From Pseudomonadota bacterium (GTDB taxonomy: Bacteria > Myxococcota_A > UBA9042 > GCA-2863065), in assembly GCA_005776725.1 (NCBI GenBank), contig SXOO01000055.1, forward strand, positions 1-40,647: a stretch of DNA of 40,647 nt, read 5' to 3'. The notes under the pieces were generated by a model, which worked only from the letters and a program-made list of their open reading frames with translations, did not search any database and had not been told where the DNA came from. Position numbers and translations under genes: made by a program. This document shows positions 1 to 8,285 of this stretch, one piece after another. The stretch's first letter is position 1, and every line of letters begins with the position of its first letter.

Positions 1-2029
1 CCTGCGCCGCGACGGCCTCGGAGGCCGCGCCGGCGGAGCTGCCCAGCGACGCCCAGAGGGTCGCCACGGCGCCAGCGTGCGCCTCAGCGTCCGCGCTCGC
101 GGAGACGGCGGCGCTCGCCGACGTCACCGCAGCTGCCGAGAGCCCAAACGAGCTCTGCAGCGTGGTCTGCGCCGCCACCACCCCCTGCGCCATCGCGTCG
201 GCGTCCGCCTGATTCCCCAGCACGACCGCCGCAGCGCTCTCCGATACGAACGTCGCCACCAGCCCGGGAGCCACGGCCTCACCCTGGCCCCAGGCCGCCA
301 AGGTCACGAGCGCCTCACCCGAGCCCTCGACGGACAGCGCCGCTTCGCCCGCGGCATCGACGAACCCAGCGCCGACAACGCGTCCCTGCGCGTCCAACGC
401 CTCCACGAGCATCACGCCGTCGGCCGCCGCGAGCTCGGCCTTCCCTCCCGACACGTCCACCGTCTGCACTGCGGTCAACTGGCCGCTCGCGTCCACAGTG
501 CTGAGGCGCACGCTCGTAGCTGCCGCCAGCGCGGCCTTCGCTCCCTCCGCATCGGCCAGGCCGGCCGCTCCCGCGTGGCCCCACGCCGCCACGTCGAGCG
601 TCACGCTCACCACGCTGCCCACGTCGACCAGGGCCCCGAGGTCCAGGAGCAGCGTCGTTCCGCCGGTCGAGGCCGTAGCGCCCGCCTCGAAGGCCGCCTC
701 GACCGCAGCGCTCGCGCCCGCGTCCGCCGTGGCTTCGGCCGCCGCCGTCAACGCGCCATGGAACTGCGCGAAGGCCGCCCCGACCGCCTCGGCGTTGGCG
801 GTGGCGTTGAGCGCCACCGCCAGTGTGGCTCGTGCCTCCAGCGCCGCGTCGAAGCCGGCCTCCACAGCGGCCTTCGCGTCGGCGTCGATCCCGGCGCTGA
901 CGTCGGCCAGCACCGATCCCTCACCCGCGAGCGCGGCCGCCAGGGAGGCCCACGCCCCGGCGACCGCGCTCGCGTCCGCTGCGCCCGAGAGGTCGGACGT
1001 AAACGCGGAGAACGCCGCGTCCGCCCGAGCCTCAACCTCCGCCTCGAGCGCTGCGCTCAGCGACGCGTGCAGCGGCTGCGCCGACAGCCACGCCGCGACG
1101 GCTGCCGTCGCCGCCCCGTCGCTCCCTGCCGCCTGCGCGTAGCCCGCCGCCGCCGCTGCCTGCGCTTGAAGGGCAACCGTCGCGCCGGTCGCCGTCTGGA
1201 TGCTGGTGGTCGCGTTCATCGCGAACGCCGCGTAGACCTCGGCGGTCGTGGCCTCGCCCGCCGCGTCCCGCGTGTTGACGGTGCCAGTGAGCGCCGCCCA
1301 CCCCTCGGCGCGGGCCGCCGACAGGGCCTGCGCGTCAACGGTGACGCCAGCCTCGGCCAGCGTGGCCAGCTCGGCCGTCTGCGCCGCCCAAAGCGACGCC
1401 GCCAGCTCGGCGCCGGAGGCCTCGGCCGCCATGTCCGCAGTGAGCCGCGTCATGAGGCCGATCGTGTCGATCTCTTCCGGCGCGTGGCCAGCTGCGACAA
1501 GGGCCACGTAGGCGTCGGCCTCCGCTGTGGTCTCGGCGCTGATCGGCATCGCCGCTTCCCCGCCCGGCGGGACCAGGGCGCTACCAACTTCCTGCCCGCT
1601 CTCGTCCGCGACCGTGACGACCAGCGGCTCGTCGGACGGGACGCCTTCGAACGCGTATGTGCCATCGTCGTCAACCGTCTCCTTGGCGATGACCTCGCCC
1701 TTGCCGCTGGCCGACACCGTGGCGACCTCAGCCGCCATCGGTCCGTCCTCCGCTTTTGAGGGCTTCGGCTCCTCGGTCAGGTACTGGCTCCCCTCGTAGT
1801 GTCCGAGTCCGCCGCTGAGTTGGCCCAGCTTGCCCGGCTCTCCCCCACCGTCAGCGCCGGCGCCCGAGTCCGCTCCGTCGCCGCTGTCCGAGCCGGAGTC
1901 GGCGCCCGACGTGGGGCCGGCCTCGCTGGTCGCCTGACCGCTTCCGCAGGCGGCGGTCAGCGTGAGCGCGGCGTAACCGGCGGACAGCGCCGTCTGCCGC
2001 AACCAAGACATCGTTCGTAGGTTTCGCAT
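1..2029 (-). CDS. Ala-rich lipoprotein, C-terminus cut by window edge
   Basis: The frame stays open for 676 codons from ATG 2029 to the window edge, so the C-terminus is missing. A strong ribosome site, AAGGAG at 2040-2035, sits 5 nt before the ATG and fixes the start. The N-terminus is a lipoprotein signal ending LTLTAACGSG, with Cys28 as the predicted lipidation site, followed by a Gly/Asp/Ser-rich spacer to about residue 65. Residues 100-155 look like a small beta-sandwich of the carboxypeptidase-regulatory type (TYAFEGVPSDEPLVVTV). From about residue 170 the protein is extremely rich in Ala, with Glu, Asp and small residues, and should form long amphipathic helices with short beta-rich stretches between them. 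There is no Cys after Cys28. No enzymatic motif is visible. It is probably an outer-membrane-anchored structural or surface protein of unknown function. The opposite strand is also open here but lacks signal or domain features. Confidence 0.75.
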   Translation of the reverse strand, partial: MRNLRTMSWLRQTALSAGYAALTLTAACGSGQATSEAGPTSGADSGSDSGDGADSGAGADGGGEPGKLGQLSGGLGHYEGSQYLTEEPKPSKAEDGPMAAEVATVSASGKGEVIAKETVDDDGTYAFEGVPSDEPLVVTVADESGQEVGSALVPPGGEAAMPISAETTAEADAYVALVAAGHAPEEIDTIGLMTRLTADMAAEASGAELAASLWAAQTAELATLAEAGVTVDAQALSAARAEGWAALTGTVNTRDAAGEATTAEVYAAFAMNATTSIQTATGATVALQAQAAAAAGYAQAAGSDGAATAAVAAWLSAQPLHASLSAALEAEVEARADAAFSAFTSDLSGAADASAVAGAWASLAAALAGEGSVLADVSAGIDADAKAAVEAGFDAALEARATLAVALNATANAEAVGAAFAQFHGALTAAAEATADAGASAAVEAAFEAGATASTGGTTLLLDLGALVDVGSVVSVTLDVAAWGHAGAAGLADAEGAKAALAAATSVRLSTVDASGQLTAVQTVDVSGGKAELAAADGVMLVEALDAQGRVVGAGFVDAAGEAALSVEGSGEALVTLAAWGQGEAVAPGLVATFVSESAAAVVLGNQADADAMAQGVVAAQTTLQSSFGLSAAAVTSASAAVSASADAEAHAGAVATLWASLGSSAGAASEAVAAQ

Positions 2030-2434
2030 GGGATCTCCTTGTGTGTTGCCGCGCATCGCGGCGAGACCCCGCCATCGCACGGCGCGTGCCGCATCCCCGC
2101 TGACCGGTGCGGGAGCCTAGATTCGGCCTAGCTCGTTGTTTTTGAGTGAGTGGTGGGTGCCGGGTGCCGCGGCGGGCGATCGTCCCAGGGGCACCTACAT
2201 GTCCCGTCCAAGTGGGGCGCCAGTGTCCCCTCATCCGCCCGAACGCGCGGGGCCGCCGGGGGGCGCGACGCGCCACGGCACGCTGCCGGGAGGACCCTCA
2301 CGGTCCGGTGGGGCAGCTCGGCGCGGGGCCCGCGCAGCGGATGTCCATCGGTCTCCAGATCAGCGACGGGAGGCCTTGAACCCTCGGCTGAGTAGGTTCT
2401 GGGACCTCACCTCCGAGTGGTGAAGTCGCCGGGG
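2030..2434. other. Intergenic region without a supported gene
   Basis: This 405-bp gap separates the end of the desaturase fusion from the start of the Ala-rich lipoprotein, both on the minus strand. Short open frames are present but show no signal, domain or ribosome site. It holds the lipoprotein ribosome site next to 2029, a relatively AT-rich patch near 2115-2145 that contains GCCTAG twice 5 nt apart, and a small inverted repeat, GGACC-CTCAC-GGTCC. The lipoprotein promoter must lie here, but I cannot assign -35 and -10 boxes with confidence. Confidence 0.5.
2035..2040 (-). promoter_or_regulatory. Shine-Dalgarno of the Ala-rich lipoprotein
   Basis: AAGGAG read on the minus strand lies 5 nt upstream of ATG 2029. 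It decides both the strand and the start of the gene, which matters because long open frames exist on both strands here. Confidence 0.7.
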
Positions 2435-4660
2435 TCAGGCGTCAAGTACGAGGTCGCTGCGGGGGTAGCTGTTGCAGAGGGTTACGCGGCCGGCGGGCAA
2501 GCGGGCCGCCGAGGCTGACCCGGACTGCCCCTCCAAGAGGACGCATGCGCACGCTCTGCAGATCCCTCGCTCGCAGCCCGAAGGAAGCTCGAGGCCAGCC
2601 TCTCGCCCCGCGGCGAGCAAGGTCTGGCCTTCGTCGACCTCGACCAGCACACCTGATCTCGCGAAGCGCACGCGGTGGGTGCGCCCGGTGCGGCTCAGTG
2701 ACGCGGCGGCGTCCGTTCGGAAGTGCTCCACGTGGCGGAGGGCCCCCGGGTGGCCGAGCGCGTCGAGCTGCTCCGAGAGGTCGCTCAAGAGCGCGTCGGG
2801 TGCGCAGGCGAACACGCGGGTCTCGCCCATCACGGGGAGCAGCTCGGCCAGTAGCGCCGCCGAGAGCCGTGGCGCGCCCTCGTCCGAGACGTGGTGCCGA
2901 ATCACGAGCGCGCTGCGGGCGGCGAGGTCGCCGAGCTCGGTCACGAAGAGCGCGCGCGAGCGCGTGGCGTTGAAGTACAGGAGCGTCGCGGGCGCCAGGG
3001 GCTGGACGTCGACGTGTCGCCTCAGCATCGCCAGAACAGGCGTGATCCCTACGCCGGCGGCGACGCAGAGCGCGCGCGCGGGGGGAGACGGCTGGACGAG
3101 CCCCCCGTGTCGCGTGGGTGGATGGACGAGGGTGAGGTCGTCTCCAGGCCGGACGGCGTCGCACAGGAAGCCGCTGACTCGACCGCCGGGTACACGGCGA
3201 ACCGCGATCTCGAGGGGGCCGCTCTCATCGCTCTGTCGGAGCAGACTGTACTGCCGGGTGTGCGTGGCGCCGCCAACAGGGACGCTCAGCGACAAGAACG
3301 CGCCCGGCGGCCAGCTGAGCGTCTCCCAGCCCCGCGGGCGCGCGAGTCGCAGCCACACGGCGCTCCCCCCACCCAGCGGCCTCGCGTCCAGGACCCGGGC
3401 GGTGGCGTTGTAGAAGCGCGGCGCTCTCAGATAGCGCTCCGGATCCGGGCTCCGGTAACGCAGGCCGTCGACCACACGGCGCAGCGTCCGGCGCGGGTGG
3501 CGTGCGAGGTCAATGAGGCGCTCCCCATCGACGACCGGCGCGCTCATCGGGAGCAGCTTCCCCAGGGTCTGAGGCAGCGCAGCCCCGATGGGCGCCACGT
3601 TGTACGGCATGCCGTGGCGCTCGCAGATGGCCTTCACCCGAGGTACCGCCTCGCGTTGTCGGTTGCAGGGCAGGTCGGGGAACAGGTGGTGCTCGAGGTG
3701 GGTGTCGAGCCCCCCGAGGAGCACGGTGAGGGGAGGCGCGTCGACCGAAGGCAGCTCCTCGTCCAGGACAGCCCGGATCCGGTCGAGGATCGGCTCCGCG
3801 GCATCGAAGTTGGTGGTGCCACGCAGCTGGCGCTCGTAATAGGCGTCGCGGTCCTCGTGGGGCCCTCGCGTCGCGAACACGGCCACGTTGGGCGCGTGGT
3901 GCTCCACGATCAGCATGAAGAAGACGGTGGAGTAGCCGACCGCCTGGCTGAAGTGGTTGGCCGCGGCGACGAGCGGCGCGCGGGCCGGCGCTTCACGGGG
4001 CAACGACAGGTACTCGCGGCGGGCCCAACGCCCCAGCATCCCGAGGGGGGCTCGCAGGGTCTCGCGGCACAGAGGGGGCAATCCCTGAACCCGGGCGCTG
4101 CTCGAGGCCGTGTAGATCCCGAAGAACGGCATGGGCGCGAGGAAGAGGAGGGGCGCGAGGGACTGGAGAAGGTGATGACCGAACCAGTCTTGATCGGCGA
4201 AGAGCCGCGCGACCGTGTAGCCCAGATCGTGATCCTCACCCACCACGTTGGTGTTCGGGTGATGGTTCTGGTGGTGCATGCGTCGCCATTGGGCCGGGTC
4301 GGCGACGAGGTCCCACACCCAACGGTCCGAGCGGAAACGCTCGGCGCCGGGGACCGCGTCGTAGCTGCCGTGCATGATGTTGTGGCCCAGCTCAGAGAAC
4401 TCGACCACCACGTGAAGCGCGCGGAGCAGGATCCCACGCTTCAGCCCCTCGAGGGTGGTCGCCGTGGCGATCAGCTCCCGACCCCGCGCTTCGAGCGCCT
4501 CGGACCAGGCGGCGACCCTCTGGATGTGCTCCAGGTCCTCCGGACCGAGGCGGGCGCGGAGCTCGTCGTAGAGCGAGTCGAGCTCGTCGGCCAGCCCCGC
4601 GGGCTGGGTGGCCGCGCTGGGGATGCTCTGCCGAGACGCTTCGCCGAGGGGGGACGTCAT
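2435..4660 (-). CDS. Fatty-acid desaturase fused to ferredoxin reductase and 2Fe-2S ferredoxin
   Basis: This 741-residue protein has two parts. Residues 1-400 form a membrane di-iron desaturase with the three His boxes: H93-x3-H97 (GHNIMHG), HHQNHH at 129-134, and HLEHH at 321-325, with hydrophobic stretches around 155-185 and 240-255. Residues 405-741 form a reductase of the FNR type: an FAD-binding barrel with RQYS at 469-472, an NAD(P)-binding domain with AAGVGITP near 534-541, and a plant-type 2Fe-2S ferredoxin with Cys696, Cys701, Cys704 and Cys729 (C-x4-C-x2-C...C). By family knowledge, electrons should pass from NAD(P)H through FAD and the Fe-S cluster to the di-iron site, which inserts a double bond into an acyl chain at the inner membrane. 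Mycobacterial DesA3 uses a separate reductase of this kind, so the fusion is the unusual feature. A hydroxylase role cannot be excluded. The ATG lacks a strong ribosome site. Confidence 0.9.
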   Translation of the reverse strand: MTSPLGEASRQSIPSAATQPAGLADELDSLYDELRARLGPEDLEHIQRVAAWSEALEARGRELIATATTLEGLKRGILLRALHVVVEFSELGHNIMHGSYDAVPGAERFRSDRWVWDLVADPAQWRRMHHQNHHPNTNVVGEDHDLGYTVARLFADQDWFGHHLLQSLAPLLFLAPMPFFGIYTASSSARVQGLPPLCRETLRAPLGMLGRWARREYLSLPREAPARAPLVAAANHFSQAVGYSTVFFMLIVEHHAPNVAVFATRGPHEDRDAYYERQLRGTTNFDAAEPILDRIRAVLDEELPSVDAPPLTVLLGGLDTHLEHHLFPDLPCNRQREAVPRVKAICERHGMPYNVAPIGAALPQTLGKLLPMSAPVVDGERLIDLARHPRRTLRRVVDGLRYRSPDPERYLRAPRFYNATARVLDARPLGGGSAVWLRLARPRGWETLSWPPGAFLSLSVPVGGATHTRQYSLLRQSDESGPLEIAVRRVPGGRVSGFLCDAVRPGDDLTLVHPPTRHGGLVQPSPPARALCVAAGVGITPVLAMLRRHVDVQPLAPATLLYFNATRSRALFVTELGDLAARSALVIRHHVSDEGAPRLSAALLAELLPVMGETRVFACAPDALLSDLSEQLDALGHPGALRHVEHFRTDAAASLSRTGRTHRVRFARSGVLVEVDEGQTLLAAGREAGLELPSGCERGICRACACVLLEGQSGSASAARLPAGRVTLCNSYPRSDLVLDA

Positions 4661-4697
4661 GCCGGGACCATAACAGGCTCAGCTCACCCGGTAACCG

Positions 4698-6125
4698 CTA
4701 CCCGCAGACGTCGGTGTAGGAGCAGGCTCCGGTGACCGGGTCGCACGAGTCCGACGTGCAGGGATCGGCGTCGTCACAGCCGAGGGGGAGGAAGACGCAC
4801 GCTCCGATCTCCGGCGCGCAGTGATCGGCGCTGCAGGGGTCTCCGTCGGAACAGACTCGCCAGGGGAAGTTGCAGCCCGTCTCCGCGTCGCAGCTGTTGA
4901 CGGTACAGGGGTCTCCGTCATCGCACTTCTTTATCAAGTATGTGCATGTGCCGGCTTTCTGCACCAAGCAGGCATCCCAGGTCCCGCCGCAGCAGAACAG
5001 GTGGGCCGTTACACAGACACCACCAGAGCAGGAATCGAACGTGCAGTCGTTGAGGTCGTCACAGACTTTGGGCACGAACGTGCAGCCGGTCAGGGCATCG
5101 CACGAGTCCACGGTGCAGGCGTCTCCGTCGCTGCAGTGCGTGATCCAGTACTGACACTTCCCGAAGTCTGGCTGGAACGGGTCGCTGTTGCAGTGGCCCG
5201 AGGTACACGGGTTGCCGTCGTCGCAGGGGACGACCTCATGGACACAGTGTCCGTCACAGGCGTCGAACGTACATGGGTTGCCGTCGTCGCAGCCCTCGGG
5301 CCCATCACAGGCCTCCATCGTGCTCGCGCAGGGTGGCTCGTAGAGATCGACCTTGCGGCATGCTTGAGCGAGGGCGTCGCAGTAGTTGATGGTGCACTCG
5401 TCGCCGTCAGCGCAGAGCGAGAGGGCCTCCTCCTCACACTCCCCATCAGCGCAATGGAGCGCCATGCACGGCGCGCTCTTGGCGCTCTCGGGACAGTCGG
5501 CGTCGGCGACGCACGGCGCGCAGACGCCGTCGGGCTTCGGAGTGTAGATACACTCGCTCGTGGTCACGTCACAGGCGCCGACGAGGCACAGATCGGGCGA
5601 CTCGCAGTGGTTCGGCGTGGCGGTACACCGCTCTTCGCCGCCGCACTTCACGTCGGCGCACGGGTGCGCCGCGCGCGTGACGGAGCACTGGACCACGATG
5701 GACACGCCCGGAGCGCACACCTCACACTCCGGAACGGGCACGTGCGCGCAGTATCCGTAGACGGTGATGCACGCGTCGTCCGTGCATGGCATCCCGTCGT
5801 CGCAGTCTGCCTGGGTGTGGCAGAGCACGCCTCCTGCCTCGGGCAGCTGTGACTCGATGTCGACGTCCGAAGAGTCGGCTGACGGAGCGTGGACCTCATC
5901 GACGGAGGTGTCGGGTTCCGCGGGTGAGTCGGCTGGGGCGACGTCGAGAGGTCTGGAGACGCTGTCGCTCTGGGCGTCGCCTGTGAGGGTCACGTCGTCC
6001 GAGTCATGTGGCGCGGCATCGGGCAGAGAGGCGGGCGCCGGTGGGTGATGGGGCGGTGCGTCGCAGCTCAGCACGCCGAAGCAGAGTAGCAGGGCCCGAC
6101 CGAATAATTGGCGCCGTCCGCTCAT
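4698..6125 (-). CDS. Secreted lipoprotein with nine Dicty_CTDC-type Cys repeats
   Basis: ATG 6125 is chosen because it starts a lipoprotein signal (MSGRRQLFGR, then ALLLCFGVLSC, Cys21). The frame extends upstream to 6488, but that extension has no signal character and would run into the divergent gene's promoter region. The product has 475 residues. A Ser/Asp/Pro-rich spacer covers about residues 22-100. The rest holds some nine Cys modules of the form CDDGxPCTxDxCDxxTGxC, matching the Dictyostelium CTDC repeat seen in many myxobacterial surface proteins. The Cys pairs should form disulfides outside the cytoplasm. No catalytic motif is visible. It ends 37 bp before the desaturase fusion on the same strand, so the two could share a transcript. 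Confidence 0.85.
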   Translation of the reverse strand: MSGRRQLFGRALLLCFGVLSCDAPPHHPPAPASLPDAAPHDSDDVTLTGDAQSDSVSRPLDVAPADSPAEPDTSVDEVHAPSADSSDVDIESQLPEAGGVLCHTQADCDDGMPCTDDACITVYGYCAHVPVPECEVCAPGVSIVVQCSVTRAAHPCADVKCGGEERCTATPNHCESPDLCLVGACDVTTSECIYTPKPDGVCAPCVADADCPESAKSAPCMALHCADGECEEEALSLCADGDECTINYCDALAQACRKVDLYEPPCASTMEACDGPEGCDDGNPCTFDACDGHCVHEVVPCDDGNPCTSGHCNSDPFQPDFGKCQYWITHCSDGDACTVDSCDALTGCTFVPKVCDDLNDCTFDSCSGGVCVTAHLFCCGGTWDACLVQKAGTCTYLIKKCDDGDPCTVNSCDAETGCNFPWRVCSDGDPCSADHCAPEIGACVFLPLGCDDADPCTSDSCDPVTGACSYTDVCG

Positions 6126-6294
6126 CGGTCGGTCACCGGCCGGCCCGTTGACTCGCGGAGAGTCGTCCGTTTCGGGAGCCGACTCCACGCCCCCGTCGTG
6201 CGTTCGTTGGCAATGGCCGACCGCAGCACCAACTTCCGTAGTGGTTCCAGTAGGGGTGGTTGCCCGGCGGTCGTGTTTCACCACAGCGGACGCT

Positions 6295-6576
6295 ATGATG
6301 CGGGCTGTGGATGCGCTTGTGCAACGTGAAGATCCGAACCCTGAGGGCCGCGCAAGGCGGGCCGAGGCGCGTCGGCGGACCTGGCAGGCATCGATGACCA
6401 CGCTCGGCCACGAGGCGGCCGGCGCCGCTGCCACGCCGGACGCGGCGTTGGCGATTATGTGGGACCTTGCCCGGCAGGCGTGGGCCATGAGCGGGCGTCC
6501 CTTTCCGACCTATACGCGCGCCACCATGCCTGGCGTACTCATTCGCCCATCGCTCGACGGCACTCCCGAGCCATGA
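6295..6576 (+). CDS. Small protein partnered with nucleotidyltransferase (putative antitoxin-like)
   Basis: This is a 93-residue protein starting at the double ATG 6295/6298. The frame is open further upstream, but that part overlaps the divergent regulatory region and looks non-coding. The middle is Arg-rich and basic (residues 19-29). The C-terminal half carries the distinctive stretch IMWDLARQAWAMSGRPFPTY and then RATMPGVLIRP. Its stop overlaps the start of the next gene as ATGA, so translation is probably coupled. My recollection, not checked here, is that short proteins with a W-x-(M/L)SGRP-x-P-x-Y motif often precede such nucleotidyltransferases. That placement is like the antitoxin of type IV or nucleotidyltransferase-type toxin-antitoxin pairs, but the role is inferred. 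Confidence 0.7.
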   Translation: MMRAVDALVQREDPNPEGRARRAEARRRTWQASMTTLGHEAAGAAATPDAALAIMWDLARQAWAMSGRPFPTYTRATMPGVLIRPSLDGTPEP

Positions 6577-7058
6577 CTACGCCCGAAGGACCTGGAAGTG
6601 CGGCGCTCAGCCAGGACTTCCGCGATCTACTGGTCGAGCTCCGTGGAGCCGGCGCAGAGTTCCTGGTCGTCGGGGCGCATGCGCTTGCTGCGCACGGGGT
6701 CTCGAGAGCAACGGGCGACCTGGACGTCTTGGTGCGGTCGGATGAAGAGAACTCGCGCCGGGTCTATCTCGCGCTCGGCCGGTTCGGCGCGCCGCTGGGT
6801 GCGCACGGGGTCAGGGCTGACGACTTCGCGCGGCCTTCCGTGGTCTACCAAGTGGGGCTGCCACCCACTCGTATCGACGTCCTGACGTCCATCAGTGGTG
6901 TCAGCTTCGAGGCGGCGTGGCCGAACCGAGTCACGCGATCAATCGATGGCGTGGAGCTGGACTTCCTCGGTCTCGAGGACCTCAAGGCCAACAAGCTTGC
7001 GTCGGGCCGAACCAAGGATCTACTCGATCTCGAGCTCCTCAGAGAAGCCGGCCTTTAG
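6573..7058 (+). CDS. Nucleotidyltransferase of the DUF6036/AbiEii-like fold
   Basis: The protein has 161 residues from ATG 6573, which overlaps the upstream stop (ATGA). It carries a pol-beta-type nucleotidyltransferase core. VVGAHALAAHGVSRATGDLD supplies the Gly-rich helix followed by Asp49 and Asp51, and RIDVL supplies the third metal-binding Asp102. The C-terminal part (LDFLGLEDLKANKLASGRTK, then DLLDLELL) matches the Lys-rich tail typical of stand-alone AbiEii/DUF6036 nucleotidyltransferases. Proteins of this kind may transfer nucleotides to RNA or protein targets and often act as the toxin in two-gene modules. Here the small upstream partner and the translational overlap fit that picture, but no toxicity can be read from sequence. 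A solitary housekeeping nucleotidyltransferase is the alternative. Confidence 0.85.
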   Translation: MTTPEGPGSAALSQDFRDLLVELRGAGAEFLVVGAHALAAHGVSRATGDLDVLVRSDEENSRRVYLALGRFGAPLGAHGVRADDFARPSVVYQVGLPPTRIDVLTSISGVSFEAAWPNRVTRSIDGVELDFLGLEDLKANKLASGRTKDLLDLELLREAGL

Positions 7059-7214
7059 GAAGGCTCTCGCAGGGTGAGCGCGAAATTCGGCGAGGTCGAG
7101 GCCGCAGCTACGACGCAGCCGGACCTTACGTGCGCAATCAGCGTGCCTACGCTCGTCGCCGCCGGCAGCAGCGCACGTACACCGTAACCACGAGCAACAT
7201 TGGGTCGCGAACGT

Positions 7215-8204
7215 TCAGGGGACGAGCAGCGCGGCCCGCCACCACCCAACCACCTCGCGCGCCATGAACCACGGCAGCCCGGGCAGCGGACGCGGCTGGG
7301 CTGCCGGCACGGTGTAGCACTCGAGGCCCGCTCGTCCGCACTCCAGCTTGATGCGTGACAGGTGGTAGAAGTGGCTCACCGCCAGCACCCGCCGCCAGCC
7401 GTGCGTGGGTGCCAGCGCCGCCAGGTTCTCCAGAGTCGCGCGCGTGCTGAGGCCGGTCTCGTCCAGCAGCAAGGCTTCGCGTGGCACCCCTAAACGTGCG
7501 GCCTCGCGGGCCATCGCCTCGGGCTCCGAGACGTGGCCATCGCCCGGCCCTCCCGAGAGCACCAACGTGTCCACGAGGCCCTGCGCGTAGCACCGCGCGG
7601 CCTCCGTCACGCGGTCACGTGCCGCGTCCGACAGACGCCCGCTGGCGTAGACCCTGGCTCCGAACACCACCGCCACGTCCGCGGGCCGGCGATAGTCCGA
7701 GAGCCCAAACGTGGTCATCTCCACCAGCGGCACCACGGGTACGGCGGCGGCGCACGCGACGGCCAACGCGCGCCGGGAGGGGCGCCGCCCTACCGCCCCA
7801 GCCTGCCCCGTGGCGACGGCCACCGCCAGTGTCAACACCACCATGCCGAGCGAGGCGGGGAGGGCCAGCCCATCGAGCTCCAACTGCCAGTAGCTCGCCG
7901 CGTCGCGCGAGGCGATCAGGGCCAGGGCCAGGGCGGCGGCCACGCTGGCGCCGGCGCGTGCACGCGGCGCCCCCAGAGGCATGCGCCCAGCAAGGAGGCC
8001 CAGCCCCAGGACCAGCCCGACTCCGGGCGGGACCCGCACGGTGAGGTGCAGCAGCTCCGGGTAGCCGAACATGGCGCGGATGGAGATGAAGAGCAGCCAC
8101 AAGCCCAGCGCCTCGCTCAGGGCGAGCAGGGCAGCGAGCAAGCGGGCTTCCGGGCGGACAACGGTGGGTTTCATCCGCGGCGCAACGGTTGGCGGTGGTC
8201 TCAC
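7215..8204 (-). CDS. YdcF/DUF218-family membrane protein
   Basis: This is a 329-residue protein if started at GTG 8204, or 319 residues from ATG 8174. Neither start has a well-placed ribosome site. The N-terminal half (residues 20-165) has several hydrophobic segments that should span the inner membrane. The C-terminal half is the DUF218 domain: VVFGARVYASGRLS at 179-192, LSGGPGDGH near 216-224, Glu227, the signature DETGLSTRATLEN near 248-260, and VSHFYHLSR near 275. YdcF/SanA/ElyC proteins of this fold are linked to envelope biogenesis and vancomycin tolerance, and the E. coli YdcF binds S-adenosylmethionine. The exact substrate is unknown. It converges with the nucleotidyltransferase pair. 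Confidence 0.88.
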   Translation of the reverse strand: MRPPPTVAPRMKPTVVRPEARLLAALLALSEALGLWLLFISIRAMFGYPELLHLTVRVPPGVGLVLGLGLLAGRMPLGAPRARAGASVAAALALALIASRDAASYWQLELDGLALPASLGMVVLTLAVAVATGQAGAVGRRPSRRALAVACAAAVPVVPLVEMTTFGLSDYRRPADVAVVFGARVYASGRLSDAARDRVTEAARCYAQGLVDTLVLSGGPGDGHVSEPEAMAREAARLGVPREALLLDETGLSTRATLENLAALAPTHGWRRVLAVSHFYHLSRIKLECGRAGLECYTVPAAQPRPLPGLPWFMAREVVGWWRAALLVP

Positions 8205-8285
8205 CTTCCCGTCTCGGCGCCTGTCCTTGCGTTCCCTGTGTGGCGCGCCCGACGAGGGTCGCAGCAGGCACGCGGTGCCCTCGCA

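Noticed and set aside
77..1759. A 560-codon open frame on the plus strand, plus a second of 214 codons at 498-1142
   Set aside because: Arg/His-rich and low-complexity, with no ribosome site or domain. The minus-strand frame has a strong ribosome site and a lipoprotein signal, so these are antisense shadows in GC-rich DNA.
2891..4735. A 614-codon open frame on the plus strand
   Set aside because: It is antisense to the desaturase fusion, whose His boxes, flavin and Fe-S motifs are unambiguous.
6126..6488. Longer version of the CTDC lipoprotein starting at 6488
   Set aside because: The extra 121 residues have no signal character and overlap the small-protein gene on the other strand. ATG 6125 starts directly at a lipoprotein signal.
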